The notes below the pieces were generated by a model that was not told the origin of the DNA, made no database searches, and worked only from the letters and a program-made list of their open reading frames with translations. Source: Basidiobolus ranarum (taxonomy: Eukaryota > Basidiobolomycota > Basidiobolomycetes > Basidiobolales). Taken from it: a DNA stretch of 23,178 nucleotides. Positions 1-10,391 of this stretch are shown here, in pieces. The stretch covers positions 1 through 23,178 of the forward strand of contig JASJQH010000171.1 in NCBI GenBank assembly GCA_040143965.1. Reading direction: 5' to 3'. Positions within the stretch are counted from its first letter, which is position 1; every line of letters begins with the position of its first letter. The translations under genes were made by a program, and so were the position numbers.

Positions 1-148
1 AGCAAGAATATACTGCCAGCCATCTACCCAGGTTGTATTTTACCATTTAATTACATGAGCAACAAAATGAATTAAATTTTTAGAAATATGAATAAAATGC
101 AGACAGAAAATCCATCATGTATTAATATATGGTTATTGTCTATATATT

Positions 149-530
149 GTGAACAACACACGGGTTAGGGTAAAGGGCGATGTAGTGCAATTTCAAGCAA
201 AGAATTACTTCTTCACTTATTCTGCTTATCCTATCCAGCTTAAGGGCACTATAACCAAACAAGTTGCTGTTTTTTACCTTCCTTCATTGTCCCCATCTGA
301 CGAAGATGCTCTTCTTAGTACTCGTTCCAATCTCAACAGGGCCCTTATAGCGTAAACTACTTGACATACCCTTAGATGTTATGTGTGTAGAAGTACATAT
401 AGTGACGCTATTTAATATCATACTTTGATAATGAGGGGCTATCCATGATGATAACCACAATTATGGTTGAGTTCCAAGGTGAAGACCAAGGATATTCAGT
501 GGAAGTACCGTATACCTTATATTTCTTATG
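149..530 (+). pseudogene. Possible broken CRESS-DNA virus Rep-like fragment (fossil)
   Basis: Around 180-230 the + strand reads FQAKNYFFTYS, which resembles the first conserved motif of the HUH endonuclease domain in replication-initiator (Rep) proteins of geminivirus- and genomovirus-like circular ssDNA viruses (typical form F-x-A-K/R-N/Y-x-x-x-T-Y). About 230 bases further on there is a short His/Asp-rich stretch and then VEFQG, loosely like the second motif and following strand. No helicase part is visible and no terminal repeats were found. The fragment is broken, with several breaks, and appears old. Rep-like fossils are known in fungal genomes. The call rests mainly on one short motif, so chance similarity is a real alternative. 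Confidence 0.35.
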
Positions 531-905
531 GCTTTAAGTATTTGAGTGCAGTACTTACTATCTTAGGGTTAGATGATTTAGGTTAAATACTTAGGTATGG
601 CTCAAGTATATTGATTCTATTTGTTCATTTTGAATGAAGTACCAAGTATGTTTAAATATATTTAGACTAAAGAACTTGAAAATTGTTGAGATATGACATT
701 GCCGAGTCAAATGTGATGGCTATTATGAATGAGAATCAAGGGTCCATATTCTGGTGGTAATGTATACAAAAGCAAGTCTCACGTATCACTTGTTAGCAGC
801 AATATATTTCGAAAACAAAGTGAAGAATAACAAGGAGATTAGGCCAAGATAACTCTCATGACTTGTGGGCATGGTGAGCCTTTGTAGAATGCCATATTTT
901 CGAGC
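531..905. other. AT-rich gene-poor spacer
   Basis: No open frame longer than a few tens of codons with recognisable content. The stretch 690-740 could be further decayed material from the Rep-like fragment, but nothing in it is diagnostic. A single telomere-like TTAGGGTTAG occurs near 563. Confidence 0.5.
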
Positions 906-1033
906 AGCGTTACAGGACAATTGCATGTTCTAGTACTAGCGCTACCAGACAATTGAATACTTCTGGAATGGCATTACCATACAATTCCATGCTTCTGAAG
1001 TAGCATTACAGGACAATTGCATGTTTATCTAAA
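906..1033. repeat. 32-bp minisatellite, four imperfect copies
   Basis: Units start at 906, 938, 970 and 1002, an exact 32-base period. Each contains a diverged form of GCRTTACMRKACAATT followed by SMATRCTTCTG or similar. Units 1 and 4 are closest in the core (both read TTACAGGACAATTGCATG), while 2 and 3 are more diverged. The repeat lies in non-coding DNA. Confidence 0.8.
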
Positions 1034-1496
1034 CATTTATGGATATTTCAAAATTAACACGGCCAAAAAGTAAATAAATTGTGCTTTTTGATTCGTGATG
1101 TGATAATAAAATTTTAAAATAATGTTATCAAAAAAGAATATACTCACATAAATAAGTTTATGTTATATCTCTACTCTAAATCTCTATTATAGAGTCGATT
1201 AGTCAGAAGGCCAGACGCAAACGTATTAATGAAGTCGGTTTCCAAAAATCCTATTCATGTTTATTCCATCAAACATATCTATTTGAGTTCTGGTTAAAGG
1301 AGAAAATGGCTCATATATAGCTTCTAAATAAATTAACTTGCTCTGGGGCAGTGTATGTATTATATCTTTGCTATACCGAATATAGTCGTATCGATGTAGA
1401 TTACGTGAATATGCAAGGAATACACATATGATACACTTCCCTTGTAGTGCTCCAAAGCTTAGATCATGAAATATTCTACTAAACCAGGTTATAACT
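1034..1496. other. Non-coding upstream region of the secreted-protein gene
   Basis: AT-rich, no credible open frame. Its right end is the promoter of the gene starting at 1553. Nothing else recognised. Confidence 0.5.
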
Positions 1497-1504
1497 TATA
1501 AATA
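1497..1504 (+). promoter_or_regulatory. TATA box of the secreted-protein gene
   Basis: A perfect TATAAATA lies 49 bases upstream of the ATG at 1553. A pyrimidine/CA-rich stretch in between (CTTCAATCTCTACAACA) suits a transcription start. The identical octamer stands before the urease gene. Confidence 0.7.
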
Positions 1505-1552
1505 GACCTTTTACCCACGAAGACAAATATTCAGACTTCAATCTCTACAACA

Positions 1553-2140
1553 ATGAAACTCTTCGTTACTCTTCTTGTTTCCAGTATTGCTGCGTTCCAA
1601 GTAGCTTCCGGTGCTCCAGTTAGTTACTATCCATACAGAAATAATGCTCGCTACTTCAGCTTTCCATGTGTGCAACAAGGATATCTTTGTAATCAGAGTG
1701 TGCAAACAAGGCCAATATCATCCACGTTCCAAACATCAGTCATTCGCTCCCCAATATTAAAACAAGTATTCACCACGGTTACTCGGAAGCATGATAACCT
1801 CAATACTGCCCAAACTAGCAACAAGAAAGGTATTCGTATCAAACATCAAGATGGTCCCAGTGTGGAAGCTGAAGGAGAGCATGTGACATCGGTTTATTCT
1901 AAAGCAAGTGGGGGTGAACACTTATTCAGCCCAATGCTTGGTCAAGAACAGTTGAGTCAACATCTCCCTGATAACCAATTTGAGCGTATGCAGCCTGAGC
2001 AAGATGCCTTGACAATGCAGCCTTTAAATGACCAGGAACAGCCTGACCAAGTAATGCCTAACACTCAATCCAACTCCATGCAATCGGAACAACCCGTAGA
2101 ACCAGATGAAGACACTGAAGAAGAACCTGAGGATGACTAA
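1553..2140 (+). CDS. Small secreted Gln/Pro/Glu-rich protein, unknown function
   Basis: Intronless frame of 195 codons. Residues 1-20 form a classic signal peptide: MK, a hydrophobic core, then a small-residue ASGA region, with likely cleavage near residue 20. The mature chain has only two cysteines, about residues 39 and 46 (CVQQGYLC), probably one disulphide loop. Residues 125-195 are low-complexity: spaced Met-Gln-Pro/Ser and Glu-Gln-Pro motifs, ending in a strongly acidic tail (EDTEEEPEDD). No catalytic motif or GPI signal is seen. A TATA box lies at 1497 and AATAAA at 2197-2202, so this looks like a complete expressed gene. It may be a secreted or wall-associated protein, or a lineage-specific effector-like protein. 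I do not recognise the family. Confidence 0.8.
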   Translation: MKLFVTLLVSSIAAFQVASGAPVSYYPYRNNARYFSFPCVQQGYLCNQSVQTRPISSTFQTSVIRSPILKQVFTTVTRKHDNLNTAQTSNKKGIRIKHQDGPSVEAEGEHVTSVYSKASGGEHLFSPMLGQEQLSQHLPDNQFERMQPEQDALTMQPLNDQEQPDQVMPNTQSNSMQSEQPVEPDEDTEEEPEDD

Positions 2141-2196
2141 TCAGTGTGAATCCCTATTATCATGCCTACCCTAGCAAGTACTCAGTATTCCACCGA

Positions 2197-2202
2197 AATA
2201 AA
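2197..2202 (+). terminator. Polyadenylation signal AATAAA
   Basis: AATAAA lies 57 bases after the stop of the secreted-protein gene. Confidence 0.55.
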
Positions 2203-3489
2203 CTCTACACTTCGTAAAAACTCGTCTGTGTAGTTGGGATTCCTAGAATGTGACTTGATTAAGCTTAGTATCAGTCATGTTACTCTCTCTTACATAAAGC
2301 ACTCATCCTATTTGATTTAAAAATAACAGTCCAAGTTATCATTATGTTTAGTACGAGAGTTATCCCGAATTGCCATCGAGTTTGTGAATTCTTTACTGTT
2401 CTTTCTTTACAAATAGCATTGAACTAGATTATTGTTGAGCGGTAATAGAAAATATCCTAACCCTAAAGTAAAGAAGATTGGGTCATATTGAGACAGAAAA
2501 TAAGAGAATTCTTAATATCAGCTATCGGACTAGAAATCCTCCGAGTCTCTGGAATATAGAGTGATATACTCCAGAATTCACTTTTCATTTTTTACCCATA
2601 GTTCACTACAAAGATTCACTCTTTCCTTAAGCATAATTTCCTTGGAAGGCCCAATAAAGACTCTAAAAACCTAACTAAGTTCGAAATTCAATGGTACTCA
2701 ACTCATGACTTTAAGTCAAAATAACGAAAGTAGTTATAATATATAAGATAGAAGCACCTAAGGTGTGAGAGAGTAAACAGAATGGCGAAGAAGAGAAGTC
2801 CAGGCTAATTCTCACTTATGAAGGCCATAATCTGGAAAACACCACTGGAACCTATGTCTGAGCAATTTGCCTTTATAACCCTTTGTTACACCTAAACCCC
2901 TAACTCTAGTCTATCTCAAGCAACTTAAAACCTAACAATTACCTGTCAATTCTCAATATACCAGAATATACCAAAATATTACGGGAATGCTATGCAGTAT
3001 GGAGTATACATGGTGAGCTATCTTAAGTGCGAATTATTTGGTCAGTGTTATATATCTATCCAATGATTTCTATGGTTTGGGATTAGTAACCTATAAAGTC
3101 AGACCCCCTTTCTTTTCATGCAATTGGACTGACGCGTTTCTCACTTATGCTAAACTTTTTTTTGTATTGATCACTAAAGTTCAATAGTAAGTATTCACCA
3201 ATGATGTGGCGATATATTTGGCGATATACAGTTAGTATAGTAAGTTTGATCGTGACTGTGAACATGATCCACTGGTCAATCCCGATTCAAATACAGGATT
3301 ATCTAACTAACACAGTTTCACATGTATGATTGGAGGATTGCTAGCGCTTATATATATATACAATTATACCATGTGTGTAGTTACACTCATTATCATGTGG
3401 TCCAATGATGATCGCAATCATCTGAAGTTGCATGGGTATGGAATGATCTTCATCAATTCAGGCCAGATCTAGTGATTACTGTATTCATA
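2203..3489. other. Gene-poor spacer
   Basis: No convincing coding frame on either strand. Contains short telomere-like CCTAACCCTAAA (about 2456) and a degenerate ACCTAAACCCCTAACT (about 2888). An inverted repeat, GATGAT and ATCATC around four bases, lies near 3405, and a TA dinucleotide run near 3348. Possibly decayed element DNA, but no family is recognised. Confidence 0.5.
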
Positions 3490-3559
3490 GGGTTAGGTAG
3501 GAATGATGAGAATGGTTCAAGGGTTAGGGTTAGGGGTAGGAATGATGGGAATGGTTCAA
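3490..3559. repeat. Tandem duplication carrying telomere-like GGGTTA
   Basis: Two tandem copies: 3490-3520 and 3521-3559. Both run from GGGTTAGG through GTAGGAATGAT to AATGGTTCAA. The second copy has about eight extra bases, an added GGGTTA-type unit, as expected for slippage in an interstitial telomere-like tract. Confidence 0.75.
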
Positions 3560-3877
3560 TTTAATGCCATACCAGCCTTGGATGTAATACTCATTAGCAA
3601 TACTAGTCTTAAATGCAACGCTCGTTAGCAATACTCTGCTAATCTATTTCTTAATACAAACCAGTTTTATGGTGTCTTGTCTGAATTTACCTTGTCTATA
3701 TATATATACTTTGCTAATATTGGTGAATCGTACTTTTGTGATCCTCAGCCCACTCACACCTCATTATTAGTGAGTGACGTTCGACATACCTGGAACTCGC
3801 TGTTGCAATCACACTCGCCTTCACCCCTCCTCTCCTCACTGCCACACATATATTTACTGACACTGTCTGCGACATTG

Positions 3878-3943
3878 ATAAGGATAGCTGAAGTACGCAA
3901 TGAAAGAAACATAAGGATAGCTGAGGTATGTAATGAAAGAAAC
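3878..3943. repeat. 33-bp direct tandem repeat, two copies
   Basis: Copies 3878-3910 and 3911-3943 both begin ATAAGGATAGCTGA and end AATGAAAGAAAC, with three substitutions between them. They lie inside a 97-codon open frame (3677-3970) that has no ATG start and no recognisable content, which I do not call a gene. Confidence 0.75.
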
Positions 3944-4322
3944 AGTAAGAATGATCAAATATATAGATGAACCCCTGTGTAAGAATGTGGGGGATGTTTG
4001 AATAGTAAGGGCTTAGTAAGGATCAACGGACTCGAACAGTGATGAATATGACCAATCTCTGCACTAGTAAAAAGGGATAATGTCCGAGTATTATTGTGTT
4101 CGTGAGGCTGGTAATTCAGGATTTTATCTTGATTTGGTATAGTTTCAATTACTTGGAAATTGGACTTGGCGGTAAATGCCCGAGAGATTCAGAATTGGCC
4201 ACAGTTTTTACCGACAATTACGTAAAGTAACTGAAGTGCTTTCTTTTCAATTCATTGGCACATAAATCAGGAATGAGTGCATCCTGTCTGGCGTCACTTG
4301 ACTCTTGAAAATTACGTTTCCG
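3944..4322. other. Urease upstream region
   Basis: Non-coding, no recognised protein. It probably includes the upstream regulatory DNA of the urease gene, but no specific nitrogen-regulator site could be assigned with confidence. Confidence 0.45.
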
Positions 4323-4330
4323 TATAAATA
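4323..4330 (+). promoter_or_regulatory. TATA box of urease
   Basis: TATAAATA, identical to the box at 1497, lies 82 bases upstream of the urease ATG at 4412. A C/T-rich tract (4350-4400) without ATG separates them and would be the 5' leader. Confidence 0.7.
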
Positions 4331-4411
4331 TGAGCTATCATCATCCTTCGAAATCTCATCCTATCCTATTTCACTTCTCTATTGTTTACCCTTCGTTAAC
4401 TCTTGCCCAAT

Positions 4412-6919
4412 ATGAATCTTGTTCCTAGAGAAATGGATAAGCTTATGCTTCACCAAGTTGGCTACTTGGCACAAATGCGTCTAGCCAGAGGTGTTAAACT
4501 CAATCACAGCGAGGCTACTGGTCTGATTGCGTCACAAGCTCTGGAATTGATGAGAGATGGAAAGCACTCGGTTTCCGAAGTTATGGATATTGGCCGTCAG
4601 TTCCTAGGCAGAAGACATGTCCTCCCCTCTGTGATGGCTACACTGCATGAGGTCCAAATTGAGGGTACTTTTAGTGAGGGTACCTTCTTAGTTACTATAC
4701 ATGACCCTATTTGCTCGGATGATGGTAATCTGGAACTAGCCCTCTATGGATCGTTTTTGCCCATTCCATCAAATGATGCTTTTCCTGCTGCTGCCCCCAT
4801 TGACAAGCACAGCCTTCCAGGCTCATTAGTACTTTGCACTGAGAAGATTACTCTTGTCCCCGATAGAGAGCGTGCCTCTCTTGTAGTAACCAATAATGGA
4901 GACAGACCCATCCAAGTTGGTTCACACTATCACTTTGTTGAAACCAATGGATCTTTATGCTTCGATCGTGGAGTTGCCTACGGTCGTCGCCTGGATATTG
5001 CTGCTGGTACTGCTATTCGCTTCGAACCGGGAGAGTCCAAGACTGTCACCGTTGTCGACATTGGCGGTGACCAGGTTATTACTGGTGGAAACAATATCGC
5101 CACTGGTAAAGTGGACCGTGCCAAGGTTCCAGAAATAATTAAAAAATGCCAGAAACTTGGTTTCCAACACAAAGAACAACCTGATCTCCCTGCCCCGAAA
5201 CCATTCGCTTTGGAACGCTCTACTTACGTAGATATGTATGGCCCTACTGTGAATGATAAAGTCAGGTTGGGCGATTCTGAGCTTTTCATTCAGATTGAGA
5301 AAGACTTTACAGTGTACGGTGATGAGTGCAAATTTGGGGGAGGTAAAGTTCTACGTGAAGGTATGGGCCAGAACACCAAGGTCTTAGATAAAGATTGTCT
5401 AGATTTAGTAATCACCAATGCAATCATTCTGGATTATACCGGTATTTACAAAGCTGATATTGGCATCAAAGATTGTATGATTGCTGGTATTGGTAAAGCG
5501 GGAAATCCAGATGTCATGGATGGTGTGACTCCAGGTATGATAGTAGGCGCCTCCACTGAAGCTTTAGCTGGTGAAGGTCACATTTTCACTGCAGGCGGCA
5601 TTGATACTCATGTGCACTTTATTTGCCCACAATTGGGTAACGAAGCCCTTAGTAGTGGTATCACTACATTAATTGGTGGAGGTACTGGCCCCAACACTGG
5701 TACAAACGCTACTACCTGCACCCCAGGAGCGAATCACATTCAATTCATGCTTCAAAGCACAGACGGTATGCCTATCAATGTAGGCTTTACAGGCAAAGGT
5801 AACTGCTCTGAACCTGAAACTCTTCGCGAGCAAATTAGAGCCGGAGCACTGGGACTCAAACTCCACGAAGATTGGGGATCTACCCCAGCTGCAATTGATA
5901 GTTGCTTAACGGTATGTGAAGAATATGATGTTCAAGCAGCCATCCACACCGATACTCTGAACGAATCTGGATACGTAGAAGCCTCGATTGAAGCATTTAA
6001 AGGAAGGACTATCCATACATATCACTCTGAGGGTGCCGGTGGAGGTCACGCTCCTGATATTATTCGTGTTTGTGGTGTAGCTTCTGTACTTCCTTCTTCT
6101 ACCAGTCCTACCCGCCCATACACCAACAATACTTTGGATGAACATGTTGATATGTTAATGGTATGCCATCATCTGGATAAGCGTATTCCTGAGGATGTCG
6201 CATTTGCCGAATCTAGAATTCGTGCAGAAACCATCGCCGCCGAGGATGTACTGAATGATATTGGCGCCGTGTCCATCATCTCCTCTGACTCTCAAGCCAT
6301 GGGTCGTATTGGTGAAGTTATAGCTAGAAGTTGGAAAACTGCTCATAAGATGAAAGTTCAACGGGGTCACTTGGCAGCTCCAGAAGAAAAAGGCAAGCCT
6401 GACAATGATAACTTCCGTGCCAAACGGTATGTTGCAAAGTACACCATTAATCCAGCAATTGCCCATGGATGTAGTCACATACTAGGATCCATTGAAGTTG
6501 GCAAATATGCAGATCTTGTTATGTACAAACCGGCTTTCTTTGGTACCAAGCCTGAGATTGTTATCAAAGGCGGTATGATTGCCTGGGCTGTTATGGGTGA
6601 TGCAAACGCATCGATTCCCACTACTGAACCAGTTGTTGGTCGTGAGATGTATGGCTCTTTGGGTACAGGAATTCGAGCACTTGCCTTGGTCAGCAAAGAC
6701 TCGATCGAAACAGGTATTATTAAGAAATACAAACTGAATAAGCGAGCCGAAGGAGTCAAGAATTGCCGAAGCATCAAGAAGACAGACATGAAACTTAATG
6801 ATGTTTTGCCCAAAATTAGAGTGGATCCCGAAACCTACGAAGTATATGCTGATGATGTACTTATGACTTGTCCACCAGCTACGGAATTGCCCATGGCACA
6901 GAATGTGTTTATCTTCTAA
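4412..6919 (+). CDS. URE1: Urease (urea amidohydrolase), single-chain fungal type
   Basis: Hydrolyses urea to ammonia and carbamate in the cytosol, using two nickel ions. The 835-codon chain is full length and has the usual fused order: gamma-like part (about 1-100), beta-like part (about 130-240), alpha-like catalytic part (about 265-835). All nickel and catalytic residues are visible: His400 and His402 (DTHVHF), the carbamylated Lys483 (LKLHEDWG), His512 (HTDTLNE), His538 (HSEGAGGGH), the flap pair Cys585-His586 (MVCHHLDK) and Asp626 (SSDSQAMGR). The offset from jack bean numbering is a constant seven. The start is the ATG at 4412 ([11 protein letters not shown]), which fits fungal ureases; the frame also extends three codons upstream without an ATG. 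It has no introns, unlike most genes in the window. AATAAA lies at 6949. Nickel-loading accessory proteins would have to be encoded elsewhere. Confidence 0.97.
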   Translation: MNLVPREMDKLMLHQVGYLAQMRLARGVKLNHSEATGLIASQALELMRDGKHSVSEVMDIGRQFLGRRHVLPSVMATLHEVQIEGTFSEGTFLVTIHDPICSDDGNLELALYGSFLPIPSNDAFPAAAPIDKHSLPGSLVLCTEKITLVPDRERASLVVTNNGDRPIQVGSHYHFVETNGSLCFDRGVAYGRRLDIAAGTAIRFEPGESKTVTVVDIGGDQVITGGNNIATGKVDRAKVPEIIKKCQKLGFQHKEQPDLPAPKPFALERSTYVDMYGPTVNDKVRLGDSELFIQIEKDFTVYGDECKFGGGKVLREGMGQNTKVLDKDCLDLVITNAIILDYTGIYKADIGIKDCMIAGIGKAGNPDVMDGVTPGMIVGASTEALAGEGHIFTAGGIDTHVHFICPQLGNEALSSGITTLIGGGTGPNTGTNATTCTPGANHIQFMLQSTDGMPINVGFTGKGNCSEPETLREQIRAGALGLKLHEDWGSTPAAIDSCLTVCEEYDVQAAIHTDTLNESGYVEASIEAFKGRTIHTYHSEGAGGGHAPDIIRVCGVASVLPSSTSPTRPYTNNTLDEHVDMLMVCHHLDKRIPEDVAFAESRIRAETIAAEDVLNDIGAVSIISSDSQAMGRIGEVIARSWKTAHKMKVQRGHLAAPEEKGKPDNDNFRAKRYVAKYTINPAIAHGCSHILGSIEVGKYADLVMYKPAFFGTKPEIVIKGGMIAWAVMGDANASIPTTEPVVGREMYGSLGTGIRALALVSKDSIETGIIKKYKLNKRAEGVKNCRSIKKTDMKLNDVLPKIRVDPETYEVYADDVLMTCPPATELPMAQNVFIF

Positions 6920-6954
6920 GTAAACTATCCCTACGTTGTATCTAAGTAAATAAA

Positions 6955-7282
6955 TATTTGAAAATGTAAGCATAGTCAGTTGATTTATAACATACGTGAA
7001 AGATGGGCAAGTACCATTAACCCATACTTATCAAAGCATGGAGCTAAACTAATTGACTTAACATCACTGTTATCGACCCAATAAAAAGCAAATTGGGGGG
7101 CCATTGCATGTTACCCAAATAGTTAATTTATTACCACTCAATTAAATTAAGCCAATCATTGAAACATTAAATATAAATTAGATTTTCGTGACTATTAATG
7201 CCAGTCAATAATCCAAATAGCCTTTCAACCACTTTTTGGGTTTAGGGCTTTGTGAATAACTTATACTCCACATCAATTGTTT
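6955..7282. other. Spacer between urease and the sorting nexin gene
   Basis: AT-rich and non-coding. Contains one telomere-like GGGTTTAGGG near 7238, just upstream of the next gene. No clear TATA box was found. Confidence 0.5.
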
Positions 7283-9851
7283 ATGTTAGAAGACAGCAAG
7301 CTGAATATTGAGGAAGTCTCGAAGGAGAGTGAACCAAGTGCTCCTACTACTCCTGTACCTTCATCCAACCGCCGTCTGGCTAAAGGACTCTATGATTTCG
7401 AGGGAAATGCTTCCTACAATGAGCTTTGTTTCTCTGAAGGAGATGAACTATCAATTGTTAAGGATTATGTAGCTGATGGTTGGTGTTTAGCAGAAAAGGA
7501 TGGAGTGAAAGGTTTAGTCCCCACAGCGTATATTGAGGTAAGAAAAAAGGAATTCTTGTGACTAACTGGTTACTCTTTCTAATTTTTTTCTTGCTTCAAA
7601 GTATTTAGATAGCATGGGGGATGACCGAGAAAGTAATGCTTCTGAAGAAAGTCCAGTGTCACATTTGACCAGTGGTCGTAATAGTGTATTTGGAAAAAAG
7701 CAAATAAATCGGTTTGCCTATTTTGTAACCTCTGGAGCTGAAGAATTTATCCTTAAGGGTACGAAAGAGAAGATAGACCCTAAAGATTCAGTACTGGAAT
7801 CTGATAAACATTACATACAAGTAACTATACAGCTGTTGCTCTCTATTGACGACCTTTGGTTAATCTAAACTTCTCTTCTGTAGAGTGGACCCAGCTGGCA
7901 AGAGAAAACCGCAGAGTTTGTAGTTGAGGTTCATACACCGAAAAAGGTTCGCTCTACTGGTACGCAGGAATATATCACATACCAGATTACCTCGATTGTA
8001 AGTGCAACTCTATCAATGTTAGTTCATTGATTTCATAGTCGCCTAATACATGTTAGTTCCCCAACAGTATTACAGTTACGGTTGAACGTCGATACAGCCA
8101 ATTTGTTTGGCTTCATGATAAACTCGAACAGAAATTTGGACCTTTGATTTTGCCAACACTTCCAGGAAAGCAAATATCTGGTACGTAATCTACAATGGGC
8201 ACATTGCTGATACTAGCTAATCGTTTCCTTTGTAGGTCGTTTCCACAATGATTTCATTGAACGTCGTAGACACGCCCTTGAACGCTACATGAATAAACTG
8301 GCACGGCATCCTGTCGTTCGTTATGCTGAAATATTGACTCACTTTCTGAGCTGTAATGATGACCATGTTCGTGAAGTAATACACCAAGATATAATGTGTG
8401 GAGACTAAAGTTAGATTTTCTTGTAGGAATGGAAACATATGGATAAGAAGTTTTCGGCTGATCAGATGGTTGGTGCAGCATTTTACCAGCATGTTTACCA
8501 CCCTGAATTCAATGTGGAGGAAGACGGGTAAATACTAGTCATACGATGTCGATTTGATTCCATTTTCTCATAGGCTTTAACTCTTCTAGCGACGTCGAAA
8601 GCGTCGAACGTTTTCAGCACCATATCAAAGCTATGGACCGGTATGTTCCAATGTTGCAAGAGAACTTCCGTTCCTACACTGAAGCTCACACCGGTAATCT
8701 TTACGTTGTCTTTTAAATTCATTTGGTATGGTTATCTAACTCAGTACCATCAGAAATGAAGAACAAATATCGAGCCGCTAGCTTAGGATTGCTTCGTATC
8801 ATTACTGGAACAAAAGCGGGATCTACCGATTGTGTGAATGAAGACGGTGCTTGGTGCTGGAGAGAAGACTGTAAAGGTAATATATGATGATCCATGAATT
8901 TCGGTCTGATTAGCTGACTTTAGTTACTATTCCAGAGTGCCTCAAATTAACCAAGGCCATCCAAATGACCACTGAAACTATGCAAACAATTGCAGATTTC
9001 CACGAGACATATGTAAGTACCTTTTATCGATCCATGGGTCAACTCAACTGTAACCATGGAATGTTGCATTAGGTGAGCGATACGCTTATCGAATGGGAAG
9101 AAAGCCTTAAAGATTATAATGGATTGAATAACTTGTGTCTGGTATGTCGGATTAATATTGATTTGTAATGTTACCACGCCAGTCTAATCAATACGGATGT
9201 CACTCGATACGGATGTTATAAAGCCGTTGCTCGATATTCATTCTGGAGCTGTGGACAAACACACTGACGCTGAGGAGATTGAAGGAGATGTAAGAAGTCC
9301 TTCATTGAGATATAACCACAAGTTCATCTAACCTAACCCCCACTATTAATGACTAGGAGATCGATGCGGAGACGATCAAATCCCGCTGTGAAACGGTATT
9401 CAACGTTGTACTTGCTGAAATGGAAAATGTCCACGAACAAAAGATCTCCGATTTCAAAGGGAATACTATCCAGTTGCTTGATAGAGAAATTGAACTTCAT
9501 GAAAAGGTAAACACTCAGTATTCTATTTCTTGGGTTCTACTCTTTTTAACTTCCTTTGACCCATTCAAATGGTAGATTCTGGCTCAATTGAAGCTGGCAC
9601 GTGGTCATTTTGAAGAAGCGGAGTATAATCAACTCGGAGAGTCTCCACGTGAATGTAGTAAATACGAAAAGGAACTTGAAGAGAAGCCGGTTGTCACTAG
9701 ACCAGCTTCAGTGTCCAGTGTCTCGAGTGTGGTTGGAGGAGTCTTTGATGGTGTCGGCTCAGTCGGGCACTTTTTAAAGAACAAGGCACGATCCTCCATT
9801 GTTAGGTCCTCTGTATTTTCCGAATGGGGATGGGGGCCTAAGACACAGTAA
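7283..9851 (+). CDS. SNX9-like SH3-PX-BAR sorting nexin
   Basis: Peripheral membrane protein that would bind phosphoinositides, bend membrane and recruit partners during endocytosis. Exons: 7283-7537, 7602-7820, 7884-7997, 8057-8180, 8236-8375, 8427-8527, 8590-8693, 8745-8876, 8936-9012, 9073-9141, ~9188-9289, 9357-9506, 9576-9851; about 612 aa (human SNX9 is 595). Order: SH3 (31-87; GLYDFEG, DGWCLAE, GLVPTAY); the SNX9-family linker motif near 118 (RFAYFVTSGAEEFIL); PX (about 160-285; VERRYSQFVWLHDKL, PGKQISGRF, MNKLARHP); BAR (about 300-545; MVGAAFYQH, then long amphipathic helices); Ser/Gly-rich tail. Start: the first ATG, at 7283. Odd point: the left edge of exon 11 has no in-frame AG acceptor (see findings). 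The next gene, also +, is a Rab5 activator, so the two may share the endosomal pathway. Confidence 0.88.
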
Positions 9852-10391
9852 ATCTTACTGAACCTCTACCCATAACACATAATCCAAGTTTCTTAGTGTA
9901 TCTTATAAACTAATTTTATCTTCCACATATTTACTCTCTATTTTCACAATCAAATGTGTTTAATCTCATTAAAGTCTTATTGAAAGTAATCATCATTATC
10001 TTTTGGTTAGGCTGCACTCCTCATTTTGACTAATCAGGATATGGCGGTTGTTGATTTGTTGAAGTAAACATCCGTTTTTGAAACCATCGACAATTATGTC
10101 ATTTATTATCCTAAACCATTATTAAATTATACTCAGCCCAATAAATACATCTCCTAAAATACCTTCTCTAGTGACTGATATTATTTACCGGAGTTATTTG
10201 ACGTTACAACGATAGTGCCTAGTAAAAGGGAAAAGGAGATAACCTCTTCGGCACACTCACCTTGAAGTTCAATTTTTCTAAAACACAAAGATACTTACTA
10301 TTAATCCATACAACCAACAGGATTCCCTCTCTTTTCTACGTCGAAAGTTACCTTAATTGATATACATTGAATTGTATCTTGTATAGAAACT
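9852..10391. other. Spacer between sorting nexin and VPS9 genes
   Basis: 3' region of one gene and promoter of the next, both on +. AT-rich, no coding frame of note. AATAAA-type signals occur near 10140. No TATA box is clear before the ATG at 10392. Confidence 0.5.

Noticed and set aside
3677-3970. 97-codon open frame upstream of urease
   Set aside because: No ATG start, no recognisable domain, and part of it is a 33-bp tandem duplication. It reads as chance coding potential.
3985-4005. Purine-rich tract followed by TGTTTG, like the edge of an LTR
   Set aside because: No matching second repeat and no element genes in the flanks, so an LTR element cannot be supported.
4896-6973. Several open frames inside urease on both strands
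   Set aside because: All are shadows of the strongly conserved urease frame.
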